64,000 bases of DNA from Fistularia commersonii (GCA_037954325.1 JBBMNZ010000019.1:14495001-14559000), one strand, 5' to 3'; shown: positions 46,165-58,540, counted from the stretch's first letter. Notes: generated by a model not told the origin, from the sequence alone. Translations and numbers: made by a program.

Positions 46165-47716
46165 CGCTGCTGTCTTACTTTTGGACCCTGGAACAGCTGC
46201 AGCTACTGTGTTCCTGTTATCTGTGCTCATTTAAAGACAGATGCTCTCCTAGATGATGTGTTCTTTTATTGGATGTAAAAGTTTATGACAGGAATTAAAA
46301 TGTTTTGCATCCTTACTTTAAGGTCCTGCTGAATCTCGGAAGTACTTCAAACCTTTCAACAAAGGATTTATCACTGTCTTAGCCGCATGAATTAAAAATT
46401 AAAAGGGGGGAAAAAAGCTTTATTCCTTTTAAAATGTTCAAACTTAGTGACTCTCCGGGGGTGATACTTAATGATTTATTAATTTTATTTTTCCCCGTTT
46501 TGGGTCAAAAGAGCAGTTTTACTGCTGGCAAAGTAATTAAAAAGTAATTGCTCTTTTTATTTTTCCCCTTTACAGCTGAATGTCACAGCAATTATCAGTA
46601 TATATATAGTTAACTCCTCAGACACAGATGTATTATTTTGATTAATGAAGTCGGTCAAAGTAGTGGTATTGTGTAAAAGTAGTTGGAGCTTGGAGCTTAA
46701 GGCATCTCCACAGCCTGCATTTGTATTGTGTTTGTGTGTGTGTGCATGTGTGTGTGCTCATAATTGTAGTGTCTCTGTGACAAGGACTCACTCTTGTATT
46801 CCTATGCAGGAAACACAATAGAGACAATGAACAATTGAATTTATTTAATTTATTTGCTTAAATTCATCACGCCCTGCGTGCATCTAAACAAATGTTGCGA
46901 ACGATGATAAAGGACTCAATGCCCTTCTTGTGTGCAGTGAAAATGCAGTGCAGCCTATATGACACATCCGGGTGTGAAGGCGTCTGTGCGGGGAGGGGGT
47001 GCGGGGGGGGCATCTGATGCAATCTCAGAGCAACCTTTGCATCCCTAGACACGGGGCTGTGAGCTTTTTTTTTTTTTTCCCGCGGAAAGGTCCTCCTCTG
47101 AACAAGCGTGAAACTAAACACTGCCCACTGGTCGTGTTTTCCTGCAGAGAAAATAAACACGGGGCTTTTCCAATCCGCGCATGTCGTTTGACATCCAGGA
47201 CGTTGCCGTGGTTTAGCACCGATCGCTGTGAATTCATCCGAGGAGGAAACCCCGTGGCACCAACTATGAATTAAATCTGTTGGATTTAAATGTTAGGGTT
47301 TGAATCCTCAAGACTTACGGCATTGAACACAATACGCACATCTTCACTGTGGAAACAGCGAATCGAAGCATCTAAGGGCGCCATTTTGGCTCAATAGAAT
47401 TGTCTTAGCGGATGTCAATTGCATATAGTGATCAATACTTCCGGTACAGATGATTTCAAAATAAAAGTACATAGATATAGGTATACGTTTGGAATTTTAT
47501 TTTGAAAAGGCCACTAGTGTATGTTCCGTCTGACTGCAGTCTAGCTTGACGCGATTTCCAGCTTTGCGGGCTGGCAACAGCGTTCTCTGGTGGACAACGG
47601 TAGAACAGCCAATATGTCGGTGCAGAGTGGTCCTGATGCTGCAGGGATGCAGCGAGCGGCGATATGCGGTGATGTGAGGGATGTAAATCGTGCCAGCCCA
47701 GAAATTTCACGGCGCA
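46165..47716. other. Intergenic, ufsp1 3' flank
   Basis: The ufsp1 3' UTR probably ends near the attaaa at about 46295. A TG-rich dispersed segment lies at 46680-46760. No further gene is seen before the tRNA. Confidence 0.4.
46680..46760 (+). repeat. TG-rich dispersed segment, copy 1
   Basis: gagcttaaggcatctccac-gcctgcatttg followed by tgtttgtgtgtgtg matches 59890-60000 (gagcttagggcatctccac-gcctgtgtttg then GT). The shared flank outside the microsatellite shows that the two are copies of one element. Confidence 0.6.
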
Positions 47717-47790
47717 GTCTCTGTGGCGCAATGGAATAGCGCGCTGGACTTCTAATCCAGAGGCTCCGGGTTCGAGTCCCGGCAGAGATG
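47717..47790 (+). tRNA. tRNA-Arg (anticodon TCT), intronless
   Basis: A 74-nt cloverleaf: acceptor stem gtctctg with cagagat (one G-U pair) and discriminator g, A-box tggcgcaatgg, anticodon stem ctgga/tccag around the loop cttctaa (anticodon TCT), and B-box ggttcgagtcc at 47769-47779. A TTTTT pol III terminator follows at 47827-47831. It nearly equals the intronless human tRNA-Arg-TCT; many other vertebrate TCT genes carry an intron. Confidence 0.95.
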
Positions 47791-47826
47791 GGTCACTCTG
47801 TGTGCCGCACGGCAGACCTGCGGTCC

Positions 47827-47831
47827 TTTTT
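47827..47831 (+). terminator. Pol III terminator of tRNA-Arg
   Basis: A run of five T, 37 bases after the tRNA 3' end. It is the first T run of four or more downstream. Confidence 0.7.
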
Positions 47832-49449
47832 ATGCTCTCCGAGCAGAAGGAAAAGCTACATTAGGCTGCTGCGTTTTTCTTTCAGACAAGAAAGATAATC
47901 TGTGGACTCACGAAGCCATCCACTGAACGGATATTTAGAAAATTGTGGCTTGCTCAAGAAATTCAATCCCATAAGCTAATAATGATGCAAAAAAAAGTGA
48001 TGATGAAAATCAAGGCGGAACCCAGAGCTTTTATATATCAAGGCCAATTTGTTTCGCTTCATGTGAGCACTTATTCAATGCATCATCTGCAGGGTCTATT
48101 TTGATGTTACACTCAACGCAGGGCCTGAGAAATGATTGAAATTTTTTTCATTATGAATGTTCAAGTATAAAATCTTGATATCTGCAGCAGAAACTCAATG
48201 CAGAAGAAGAGAGGCCGCCGTCAGGGAGCATTTAATGTCAAGTGTTCTGCTCAGTTCACAGCTTGAAGTGAGCCGCCCGTCCACCGTCAGATGTTTGTTG
48301 CGTAAACGTCCCCGGTTATGCAGCGACCATGCAACTTTTTTTTTTTTTTTCTTTTACCCCGCAGTGTCAGGACACGCTGCAAGGACACAAAGCACAAATT
48401 TACATACATAAAGCAATCAAAGCGTGCTCAACGCTGCTGACTGCACACTTCTCCGGCCGGCCGCAGACACACGCAACCTCCTCGGATCACAACAACCAAA
48501 CCAATCACGCATTTGTATCCCCTTTTGTGATTCCTGCTTCCATTTTTGAATATATTTCAAATGCATCTGGTTGCCCTCACAAGATTTCCCGCTGTAAATC
48601 ATATTTTCACATCTTCCTTTTGCACTGCATTGATTTTTATTTATTTATTTTTGTACTTTGGGAATTTCGCTGCTCATCGATACCCATCTTGGTTGTCGAG
48701 GTTAATGTCGTTATCTTCATCGCTCTAATTACAAAAAAAAGGGCCCCTCAGGCGGTGTAATAGCTGAGTCCTCTTAACAAAATTATAATCAGATAAATAA
48801 ATAAATAGCACTTAGCAAACCCTAAGACCTTCATAAGGATTACATTTCCTCTTTAAGGAGCTCGGGCCCTCTCAGGTTGGCTTGATCCACTCCAGTGTCC
48901 CACCAGGCGTCTGCCATTGTTATTTCTTTTAGGAATATTAACGCTATTATTGTATGATCTCGGCTATTAGCATGTAGCCGTTAGTACTAATGCGCAGTAG
49001 ATCATTTGTGCCTCCCAACCCTCTGTATTTCTACGGAGTGGTCGAGGCAGAAGGCCGCCCACATTTAACCGGGATCGGTCCAAGGTTTCTGCAGATCGTC
49101 TTAAAAAGCGGTGGATGACCTTCTTCACATGGAGAAGGTCATCGCATCAGACAACCGGGTTGTGATTTTGGTGCCATTTAGGAAAACGAAAAATCTGATT
49201 TCAAAAACGCTTCCACCACCACTAGGGGGCGCACCGGCACCGGTCTTGCACAGAAAGCATTGGGGGGGGGTCTGCAGAGTGGACCGTCGCTGCGTGGCGG
49301 GAACGGGGACACCTCATGTGTTCATCACCGGGCGTGTTCGTCACAGTGACGTCACCACCCACCCACCCAAAAAGAAAAAAAAAAAACTTGACCCATTCTG
49401 GGAAGTTACAGATTCCCATGTCCACCCCTTTAGTGCTGTGGAACTTCTG
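47832..49449. other. Intergenic, no gene seen
   Basis: No recognised gene. A T run lies near 48337-48352. Confidence 0.4.
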
Positions 49450-49469
49450 AGGTTGTGTGCGTGTGTGCG

Positions 49470-49560
<91 letters not shown>
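49450..49560. repeat. (GT)n microsatellite, about 110 bp
   Basis: The longest pure GT tract in the window. Poly-His and poly-Cys-Val frames over it are artefacts. Confidence 0.95.
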
Positions 49561-49563
<3 letters not shown>

Positions 49564-50319
49564 GTTAACACAACCCATGCATGATGTCCCCTGACTGGTA
49601 CTATTATGGGATGCACATTGTTGTGGACAGAGGCGGGAGTGCAGTATCTGGATTATTATGCACATTTATCACATGCAGCGCATGTGTCGAGATGTTCGGG
49701 CCTTCACTCACACCTCGTCCCACTGTTTTTATTTACTTTATTTATTTTGTTCCTACGGCTGATCCTGGGGGACAGAGCGAGAGGGAAAAGGGGGCAGTGC
49801 TCTGGCTCTGCTGACGTGAGAAAGAGAGATTGAAAGAGAGAGAGAGAGAGAGAGAGGAATGCGCTGCTAATGAGAGTGGTACGTCAAGTTAGAGAGATTA
49901 AGTTGAGGGCAAAACCGGAAGTGGATCACAGGGATTCAAGGGATTATTTTGGATGCAGTTATGTTAAAAAAAAAAGAAAACGGTAGCACTACCAACAAAG
50001 CATCGCAACATTAATCATAAAATGCAAATGTTCTGCATTTATATAATTATTGTCATTATTCTTGTTATTATTGTTCTTCTTGTTGTTGTCAAAATTGATA
50101 ATACTTTAATAAAAATAATTCATACTTCTCCAAACCCTCCATACCAGTGTGTATTACTATTATTAACAACAACAATCACACCACTACAACTACCAAGAAA
50201 TCACAATTGTTATTGTTATTATCACCGTAAAGAGAAAGAGACGCATTTGCAAATATAGTGTTACATTTATGAAAATGTATATTTAGGGTGGACGTTTTTA
50301 AGTATGAAGGGGGGACAGA

Positions 50320-50690
50320 CGTGGAGAAATGGAGAAAAGTGAGATGAATTCTAAGAAAGGAAAGATGGAAAACTAGTTTGGAGACTCTCAGGAGAAGGAG
50401 GCAGAGCTGGAGGTTCCTCTTTTGGAGTGAGGAGGATTGAGAGGATCAGAAATCATAGCCGATGTTCAATGTTCAGGAGATAAAGTCACAATGAGATGGT
50501 TTGGACGTGGACAAGGGAGGGATGGTGAATATCTGGGTAAAGGGATGCTGAGGTTGGAGGAGATCTAGAAGAGGTTTATGGGTGGAAGGGTGCAGGATTG
50601 GAAGTTAGCTTGTGTGAGAGGAGTGGGTTAGATGGAGGCAGGTGACTGAATGTGAAGAATCCTGAAGGGAGGGGAGCAGCAAAAAATGGA
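50320..50690 (+). mobile_element. LINE reverse-transcriptase C-terminal relic, copy 5
   Basis: It reads ggagtgaggaggattgagagg, caggagataaagtcacaatg, agatggtttggacgtggac and atgctgaggttggaggagatc. It is the same family and strand as 3740-3940 and the reverse of 14080-14390. Stops break the frame. Confidence 0.7.
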
Positions 50691-50889
50691 AGATCAATAT
50701 TGAACGGCTACTTGAGATCCAGGGCGATAGCGGAGCCTAAAAATCTGAAAAAATCCCGACTATCAGCTCTTAAATAATTGTACTGATGGTGATGATGAAG
50801 ATAAAGAAACAATAAAACAAAGGACGCGGTTTTACGCCTTTCATTTTATTTTGAAAACCCGAACCGGAAGTCCCGCTCGTCGCCACCAC

Positions 50890-51174
50890 TGGCAACAGAC
50901 ACCTCAGTGTGGGGTAGAAAACGGAGCGTCGCTGAAGAGCGAAGAGGGAGAGGAAGGGAAGAAGAAGGAGAGACGCGGCGGGAGAGAGATGTTGTAAAAG
51001 AAAAAAAAGGAGTTCGACTGCAGCGGCAGCAGCGGGAGGAGGAGAAACGGGGTCCGGAGCCGGGAGGCAACAGGGTCACGTCTTCCAGCGGCCCCGGTCC
51101 AGGTCCCGGAGCCCCGCCGGATGCGGGCCCCTGGGAGCGGGGGGCCTCCGAGGGACGCGCCGGCCGGCTGAACC
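50890..51174 (+). other. CpG-rich 5' region of the next gene
   Basis: Purine-rich, then GC- and CpG-rich sequence directly before the ATG at 51175. It is probably promoter and 5' UTR. The transcription start is not located. Confidence 0.45.
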
Positions 51175-51220
51175 ATGCTCGGGCTGCTGCTGCTCGGCTC
51201 CCTGCTCAGCCTCCACGCCG
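51175..51220 (+). CDS. First coding exon of a secreted/membrane protein, ephb4 candidate
   Basis: ATG in context aaccATGC opens MLGLLLLGSLLSLHA, a classic signal peptide, then one base of a split codon and a strong donor (gccg|gtaagc). The CpG-rich leader and long following intron fit the first exon of a receptor gene. EphB receptors have a first exon of this kind, ending one base into a codon, and human EPHB4 lies close to EPO and POP7, so ephb4 is the best guess. No second exon was found in the remaining 12.8 kb, so the product is not proven from this sequence. Confidence 0.55.
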
Positions 51221-51369
51221 GTAAGCGCGCCGTGCGTGGGGCCCCGGGGGGGGGGGGACACACGCACAGGCTCTCCACTGTTTTCTGTCTGCTTGGCGTG
51301 CGCGTGTGCGTGTGCGCGTCGCTTAGCGTGATTTAATCGCCACACGAACCGCGGCAATGGATCACCTAT

Positions 51370-51389
51370 GGTGTGTGCGTGTGCGTGTG

Positions 51390-51429
<40 letters not shown>

Positions 51430-51743
51430 AACCCCACGCTCTGTGTATGTGCATGTGTAAGTAAAAGTCGCGGTCACGTTCGCGAGCACGCCCACCGACC
51501 GGCCCAAATGACCTTTTTTTTCTCCTTCTTTCTCATTTCTTGCGTGTGCGAGCCGCGGGAGCGCGCACGGGACGTGACGGGAATGACAGTGATCACCCCC
51601 CCCCCTCACCTTGCCCCCCCCCCCCCCCCCCCCACAAATGTCCTACCTGTGTGCCTGCACCCCCTCCTCATCCCACACACACACACACACACTCCCTCGC
51701 CTCACAATGAGATGCAGCAGCAGCATCTGTTCCCCTCCATACC

Positions 51744-51803
<60 letters not shown>
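51370..51803. repeat. Cluster of (GT)n, C-run and (CA)n microsatellites
   Basis: GT tract at about 51370-51426, a C run at 51614-51633, (CA)n at about 51674-51692 and GT at about 51743-51803. Confidence 0.95.
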
Positions 51804-51804
<1 letters not shown>

Positions 51805-53552
51805 TGCCAGGTATTCTATTGGCTTACGCTAATCACAGCTGTAGTGGAGTTGCTAGGAGACAGGAGGCTGCAGGATGAGGGAAGGATGGTTGTAATCTCC
51901 CCCCCCCCTCTCCTTAAGCTACCTGTTTGATCTGGGCACGTTTGGCGTGCACGCCGCCGCCGCCGCCCTCGCTTCTACTTCCATTGTCTACCTTGGCTGA
52001 CCGGGAGCGGTCACACAGCTGTGTGTGTGTGTGTGTGCGCGTGCTGGAGAAGGTATGGATAGGGATGATGTCACCGTGTCTGTGCGGCGGTGTGGCTGAG
52101 GGTGCGCCGAAGCCGATTGGAGGTAAGGAGGCAGGTTCTTTTTGCACCGGCCAATCAGGCGGGCCGTCACATGACAATGTGGCGGCAAACAAAGACCCCC
52201 TCCGTCCCCCCACCTCACCCCTTCATCCAGACCTGTTTGTCCACCCGTAAGCCCTTCAGCTGACGGGGTTTTCGGCGTGCGCGGTCTATTGTCACGCCGC
52301 CGTCGCCCCGGGAGACAAGATTAGCGGCCTGCGTCTTGGTTTCCGGGCGAGGGGGGGGACACACAAAAGCAGCGGGCGACATCCAGGACGAACGGCGTGC
52401 GGGATTTGGAGTTATTTATTTATCTCTGGCTCACAGAGGAGGACGTCATTTTCAGCCAATGGGGTTCCAGGGGCTTCGGCGCCTGTCGTGTCTATTTCCT
52501 GGTGAACCCCCCCAAACGGTAATCACCCGACGGTCATCGACGGGCCCCGTTGGCGCAGCTTTCTGGGTTGCTGCCTTGCTCAAAGGCGACGGCATACACA
52601 TTATTTTCACACACGACTTGGACGTTTCCCGGATTCAGCGGGTCGATTCCCGCCGGTTCCGGCGTTCACCCTTCGGAGGACGAGGTGCCGGAGACTATGA
52701 CTTAACAACATTCTCGCTTATAATAATCCGTGACACCCGGCTAGATGCATTGGCAGATTTTCCACTTGCCGCGGGCGTCCTTTTCCCTCTGTCGCACGGC
52801 GAGCGGCGTGTTTTGTCACATTGACCCCGCGTCCCACTGTGAATGTCGGTCTGCTTCCTAATTTATGCTAAAAATGTGAGGTAGTCATGTAAAAAGTGGT
52901 GGCGCTTTGTGGCGTCAGACTGACCCCTCCAAAAAAAGAAAACAAACAAAAAAAAAAACTGCACCTCCAGGTTCTGCAGAGAAGGCTGAAGATGAGGGTG
53001 GAGGAGGAAGGGACGCGCTTTTTCTCTCCGGGGCGAAGCTGGATCAGGAGTTGTTTTTGTTTGTTGTGGAGGTGATGGGGTGACGGAGGGGGAGGGGGTA
53101 TCGTGCAGGATGAGAGAGGAAGAGGAGGAGGAGGGGTGGCGGTTAGGAGGCGAAGAGAAAGGGCCCGTTACTCAGGCCTGACTGCTCCCTCAGAGGGGAC
53201 GTCCGAGCCGCTCAGCCGGCGATCGAACCCGCAACTTTAGCGCCCGGTCCGCCCCCCCCCTCCTTTCCCTCTCCAACCCGGACCCCAATGAGGTTAATTG
53301 GCATAAATCTGCGTCGGCGTCAAGGCTCCCATTTTGCCGTGGATTCCTCCCAACCCCCATTTCTGCTTAGTAAGACTCTTTCTCTCTTTCTCTTTTTCTC
53401 TCTCTCTGTCGTTCGTTCCTTCCCCCTCTTCCCTCCCCCTCCTCTTTCCATCTACCCCTTTCCCTCTTTTGCTTTCTAATAAGTTCCAGATGTGGTTCTT
53501 GCATTCCTCTGGTCGGCGGAGGGAGAGCGGGGGGGAGGGGGAGGGGTGGAAC

Positions 53553-53717
53553 GAGGAGGAGGAGGAGGAGGAGGAGGAGGAGAAGCACATGAATTAAAAC
53601 AGGCAGCACATGATGAGGAGGAGGAAGAGGAGCCCGTGAACTGTACGGCAAAGAACACGCATGCCTGTGTTCGCTGGGAAACATGAAGGGATTCGGTGTG
53701 TGTGTGTGTGTGTGTGT
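53553..53717. repeat. (GAG)n and (GT)n microsatellites
   Basis: (GAG)n at about 53553-53581 and (GT)n at about 53696-53717. Another GT tract lies near 53891-53913. Confidence 0.9.
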
Positions 53718-54209
53718 CGGGGAGGGGGGGGTGGCTCTGTAACCTCAAAAGTTTTGGCACCCCCCCCCTCTTCTCTTCTTCCTCCCCCTCCCCCCTCCCT
53801 CCATAGGAATGCGGCTGACACTGATGATGTCACTTCGTTTCTCCGCTCTCCCACTTTCTGCAGCTCAACAGGGACGGAGGAGGGGATTGGTGGTGTGTGT
53901 GTGTGTGTGTGTGGGGGGGGCGAAGGGACGGATTTAACTCGCTCCATCCATCTTCCCTCCCTGCGATAACAACATTAGGGTCAGCCGTCCGACTGAATCA
54001 GTTGCCGCGACACGCTGCGCCAAAAGGCCCGGAGGGCCGGAGCCGCCGTTCGACGCGAATAATGAGCCGAGCGGCGGCTCGGAAAGGCGTTAAGACGGTG
54101 TCGCGGAGCAGACAGACAGGCAGAGAGGAAGTCAGATAGACAGGCGCTGGTGGCCTCCGGCGACATACCGTTTACATTTTAGCAAGTCATTTTCGTTCTG
54201 CTCGGGTTA

Positions 54210-54460
54210 ACTTGAGCAAGGCGAGAAGGTCCCTGGTTGGATTCCCACATGGGTTGCCTTGAGTCTCCATGTTCTCCGTGACTGCGTTGGGTTCCTCAAG
54301 GTTCCTCCCACCGTGCAAACACATGCAGGAGGTTCATTGGAGACCCTACATGGTTCAGACGTGTGAATGAGGGAGTGAATTACGATGCTTGAATGAAGGC
54401 GCGAAAGGTTGAATGTCTCTATGCGGTTTGAATAAATGAATGAATGAATTCGCCGTAAGG
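54210..54460 (-). repeat. Teleost dispersed repeat, minus orientation
   Basis: It reads ggtccctggttggattccc, gtctccatgttctccgtgac, gttcctcccaccgtgcaaac, aggttcattggagaccctac and then gtgtgaatgagggagtgaat. It is the reverse strand of the 5670-7150 family. Confidence 0.65.
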
Positions 54461-55249
54461 CTGCCCGATTTCGGTACAACCGGTCGTCCGCCGTCCTGGA
54501 GAGCTTTTCCAGAAGATGTGTGGGTTCTGCTGTCATTCACGCCTTTGTCTATCTCACTTAAAACACACACTCGCAAAACACAAATATACTGTATATATAT
54601 AAAATAAACATCCCTCTGTCTACTCGTCTCTTTCCGGAGAAGACAAACATTTTCTCTCCACTGCGGACCTTCAGTGTGTTCCGCGATGCCCCCGTTATTA
54701 CCTTTCCATCTGTTCTCCAGTGGAGGCGGCGTTACCCATGACTGGCGAAGCGGGTCATTCTTTAAAAAAAAAAAGCCACAGACATTTCATGGTTCCGCCG
54801 CTGGATGACCATCAGTATGACGTCAGTGGTCAATGACGGCGTTGAGCTATTCGAGACGAATACGTGTGAGTTAACAAATGAATGAATGAATGCAGGTAAA
54901 TTCTATATTAAAAACACTTTTTTGGATGGATGTTCTTTTAGCGTCCAACTCCGTACGACCTCAATAAGCTAGCGCTCCAGACTTAGCGCTCTAAATCGGT
55001 AAAAGAAAATATACTTGCAGAGAAGTTCAGATGTCCGCCAATAATAGAAGAAAGAAGGAACAAAAGTCACAATCTGTGTTTAATAATTTAAAACGCCTGG
55101 ATCAGGCGCGGTGTACCGCTCCCTCTTTTTGTTGCCATGCCGACCCAGCATCCGGGGCCGTCAAGCTCCACGGACCAGAACCGTCAACCATGCATGGATG
55201 ATGAAGTTAGACAGATATATCGACCTCCAGCGTGGAGTACCCAACTTAT

Positions 55250-56250
55250 TCAGAAATGCTTCATTCATTCATTCAAAAGAGACTGGAGCCTATCCGAGCA
55301 GTGATTGGCTGAGAGGCGGGTTCACCCTGGGCCAATCATAGAGCCACATGTGGGGACGTACAACCATTCACCCTCTCATTCACACTTATAGACGTACAAC
55401 CACTTACTCATTTATGCATCACATAGCGACATGCAACCATTCACCCTCTCATTCATACATAACAAATACATATCAAACATACATACATATCAAATCTTTG
55501 TACTTAAGACCTTTTTTTAAGACCTTAAAACACTTGACAGCTTTACCTTGACACTTGATATTTTATTGTATTTCTTATTCTCCCTCCTTCCCACTAATAT
55601 CTATTATTGTTATGTTTTTGCTTGATACTCTGGCACAACAATTTCCTTTGGGATAAATAAAGTTGTTCTTATCTTATATGGGTTTATAACCATTCACTCA
55701 TTCACACATCACAAAGCGATGTACGAATATTCACTCTGATTCCATGTCATGGAAACGCAGCCATTCACCGTCTCATTCACGTTATAGTCATACAACCATT
55801 CACTCATTCACATTTTATAGCAACATGCAAATATTCACTCTGTCATTCACACTTTATACAGAAACAAAAATATTCACCCTCTCGTTCACACAACACACAT
55901 ATAGATATGCAATAATTCACCCTCACATACATACATGCAGTTGTATAACCATTAACAGATCATATAGCAACCTACAAATATTCACCCTCTCATTCACTCA
56001 TATAGAAAGATGTCTAATCACTCATTCACAGATCATATAGCGATTTACAAATATTCGCTTTCTAATTTCTTGTACAATACACTTACAACCATTCACTCTG
56101 TCACACATCACATAGCAACATGCGAATAGCCACCCTCTCATTCACACATATAGATATATAGCCATTCACTCATTCACACATCATATAGTGACAAATATTC
56201 ACTCTAATTCCATGTTATATAGAAACACAAGTATTTACCCACTAATTCAC
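55250..56250 (+). repeat. Teleost dispersed repeat with internal ~41-bp array
   Basis: The head gagcctatccgagcagtgat, ggcgggttcaccctgggcc, aatcatagagccacatg is followed by about 20 degenerate units of the same 41-bp motif as at 5795-6940 (attcaccctctcattcaca, tatagcaacatgc). An unrelated segment at about 55500-55680 interrupts the array. The tail half is missing. Confidence 0.75.
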
Positions 56251-57580
56251 TGCTGGTCTCCAGCGGCCATCCTCCTCTTTCCTGTGAATTTCTTGGCCTC
56301 CCGTCGGTCCTCCGTCTCCTGTGTTTGTCTCCAAAGAGGCCCTCACCTTCAGAGGGCGGTGGAATTGGCGCGTGGCCGCGTATAAATATTACTTTGCTCT
56401 GCGGGGTCAAGGCCCCGAGCTTTTATTGGACGGTTTGTGACAGATGACATTGCGAGGCGCCACAGTACACACCAATAAAATTAGATTGCACTGGATTCAA
56501 TTAAAGCGGGCCTTGCAGGGGGGAGGGGGGGGATTTATGGACGGGACGGCGCTTGTAAAATAGTTCTCGCCGGATTCCGTCACACTGTAATGTCAGGCGG
56601 ATTGACAAGCCGTCCGAAGACGCCGCCGTGGTTGACAGCGCCCGATGTTTCCTCGCGGCTCCGATGGTCGAGGGCGGCTTCGCGATCGCCACGCCGGCCG
56701 GAATCAATCAGGAACCGGTGGCGTGACTCATCGATCCGTCACGATTCCGATCGCAGCGGCCCTTGTTGGCTGCGGAGGGGCAGCCCGACGCGTCTTCTCG
56801 CACGCAGTTCGTCCAGACGTTGTCCCGGTCGCCCTTGGTAACGGCGGACCTTTGTAAGCCGCTCTGTGCGGATCACCGGCGGAGGATCCTCGTGTCCGAT
56901 GCCTCGTCGGTGAATTATCATATTACCCACCGCTGATCCCGGGGTTGCCATGGCCACAGTTTCTATCATTGTGTCAGTGGTCCTCACTGGCTGTAGCCAT
57001 GGAAACAATGTCTGTAACAGAGGTTTCGACACACACGCACACACAAAAGCTCTTCAGATGTGAAAGTGTGTGTATAAGAGGAGCCCCAAAGAATGGGAGG
57101 GCGCCGCACACCCACCCACGCGCTATACCACTGCCGAGGGACAAATGGACGGACAAAGCGCGGGACGGAGGTTTTTTTTTTTCCCTCACCCCCTCCGGTC
57201 GTCTCCGCGTAATCCCGTTTCCGCGGCAACCATTTTGACACTAACATTGGCAAGAGAAGGGCACCGGGAGTTGAGGTGGAAAGCCAAAGGAACGGGTGTA
57301 AGATTCTCCCGAGCAGATGCCTCGCTGGACAAAAGGGAGTGGATGAGGAGAGGGGTCGTCCAGAAAGGAGCGGAAGAAAAAGAGGTGGATGTCGCAGAGG
57401 CGGGGGAGAAAGGTGGAACAACAGGGGAAAGTAGGCAGACAATGCAGCAAACAAAGGAAGGAGTCTCTTTCTGGCTTCGACACCCCTCCGCCGCGACCCC
57501 CAACCTCCGGGGGTCACCTTTGTGTCTGAGTGACAAGTCGCCGGCCGGCCTCGGCGGGGGCGCCTCGCGTTTGTTCTCGC

Positions 57581-57607
57581 AAAAAAAAAAAAAAAAAAAA
57601 AAAAAAA
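57581..57607. repeat. Poly(A) run of 27
   Basis: An uninterrupted A27. No retrotransposed gene is seen next to it. Confidence 0.9.
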
Positions 57608-58006
57608 GCCGCCGTCGCTATGGTGACAGCTTATTACGGGGGCCGTCCCGACGGGCGGCCATGTTGTTCGGGCGCAGGTGGTGGGGTTCCCAGCGACCGG
57701 ATTAATAGCGGGAGGGTCGTTGTACCCTCGGAAACCGGTCGAGAGAATACTGAGGATCTGCGCAAACATTTGTGGAAGAAAAGAGGCAAACTTTGCTCTT
57801 CCCCTTTCCCACAATCACCAGAGTCCTAAACTTTAAAGTTGGAGGTGGAACTTTAAAGTCAGTCTCTGTTTTATATGATTTACACCGCTTACACAACAAA
57901 ACACCAAATCCATACATACATACATACACAAGCACCTTTTGCAGTTATTTATATATTAATTAATCTTATTATCTTTTTGTTGAATGTAATGTTTAGAAAT
58001 CTGTAG

Positions 58007-58540
58007 CTGCTTTCGGACAAAAGAATGTCCACCTCGAATTCGATTTCAGGAACTAGCCAGGGGAACTTTTTAGTTTCACCTTCCCGCAAGCAGTGAGGGA
58101 CCAGGGTGATGTGCAGCTCCACACTCAAGAAGAAGAAGAGGAAGATCACACAGACACCATGGAGGTGGAAGCTGTGCGACGTTTATGGAATAATAACCAT
58201 GGACTACCGAAGAGGTTGAAGTGTTTTTATCTTTTTGTACTGAAGTACCCCGTTAGCTGTTAGCTGACTCCAGACACAATGTTGACGTTCCTCTGCGAGC
58301 CCTGCAAACCCCTCTGAGGTGCACGTCTTTGTCGCTCCATTTCTAGCTTCTTCAATCCATTTGTTGCAAGAAAACGTCTGACCAGTGACCACCTTAGGTT
58401 TTAATGGCGCTCTGGAAGAAGTATCTACTAATGGAGCTTGGTATTTGAGTTCCACCTATGGAAAACACTGGAGCAGGAGCGAACTGAAGGTCTCTGATTC
58501 CTCTGCTGTTCCAGTGCATGGAGGAACAGACTAGTTCCTG
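58007..58540 (+). repeat. Family A dispersed repeat, copy 4
   Basis: It reads gctttcggacaaaagaatg, tttcaggaactagccagggg, aactttttagtttcaccttc, caccatggaggtggaagctg, atggaataataaccatgg, cgagccctgcaaacccctctg and cagtgaccaccttagg. It is the clearest copy together with copy 3. Confidence 0.75.

Noticed and set aside
49222..49665. Frames coding poly-His/Thr or poly-Cys/Val
   Set aside because: These are translations of the GT microsatellite.
56984..57814. 276-codon minus-strand open frame
   Set aside because: It runs through an A27 tract (as poly-Phe) and GC-rich low-complexity sequence. Open frames are frequent in such composition.
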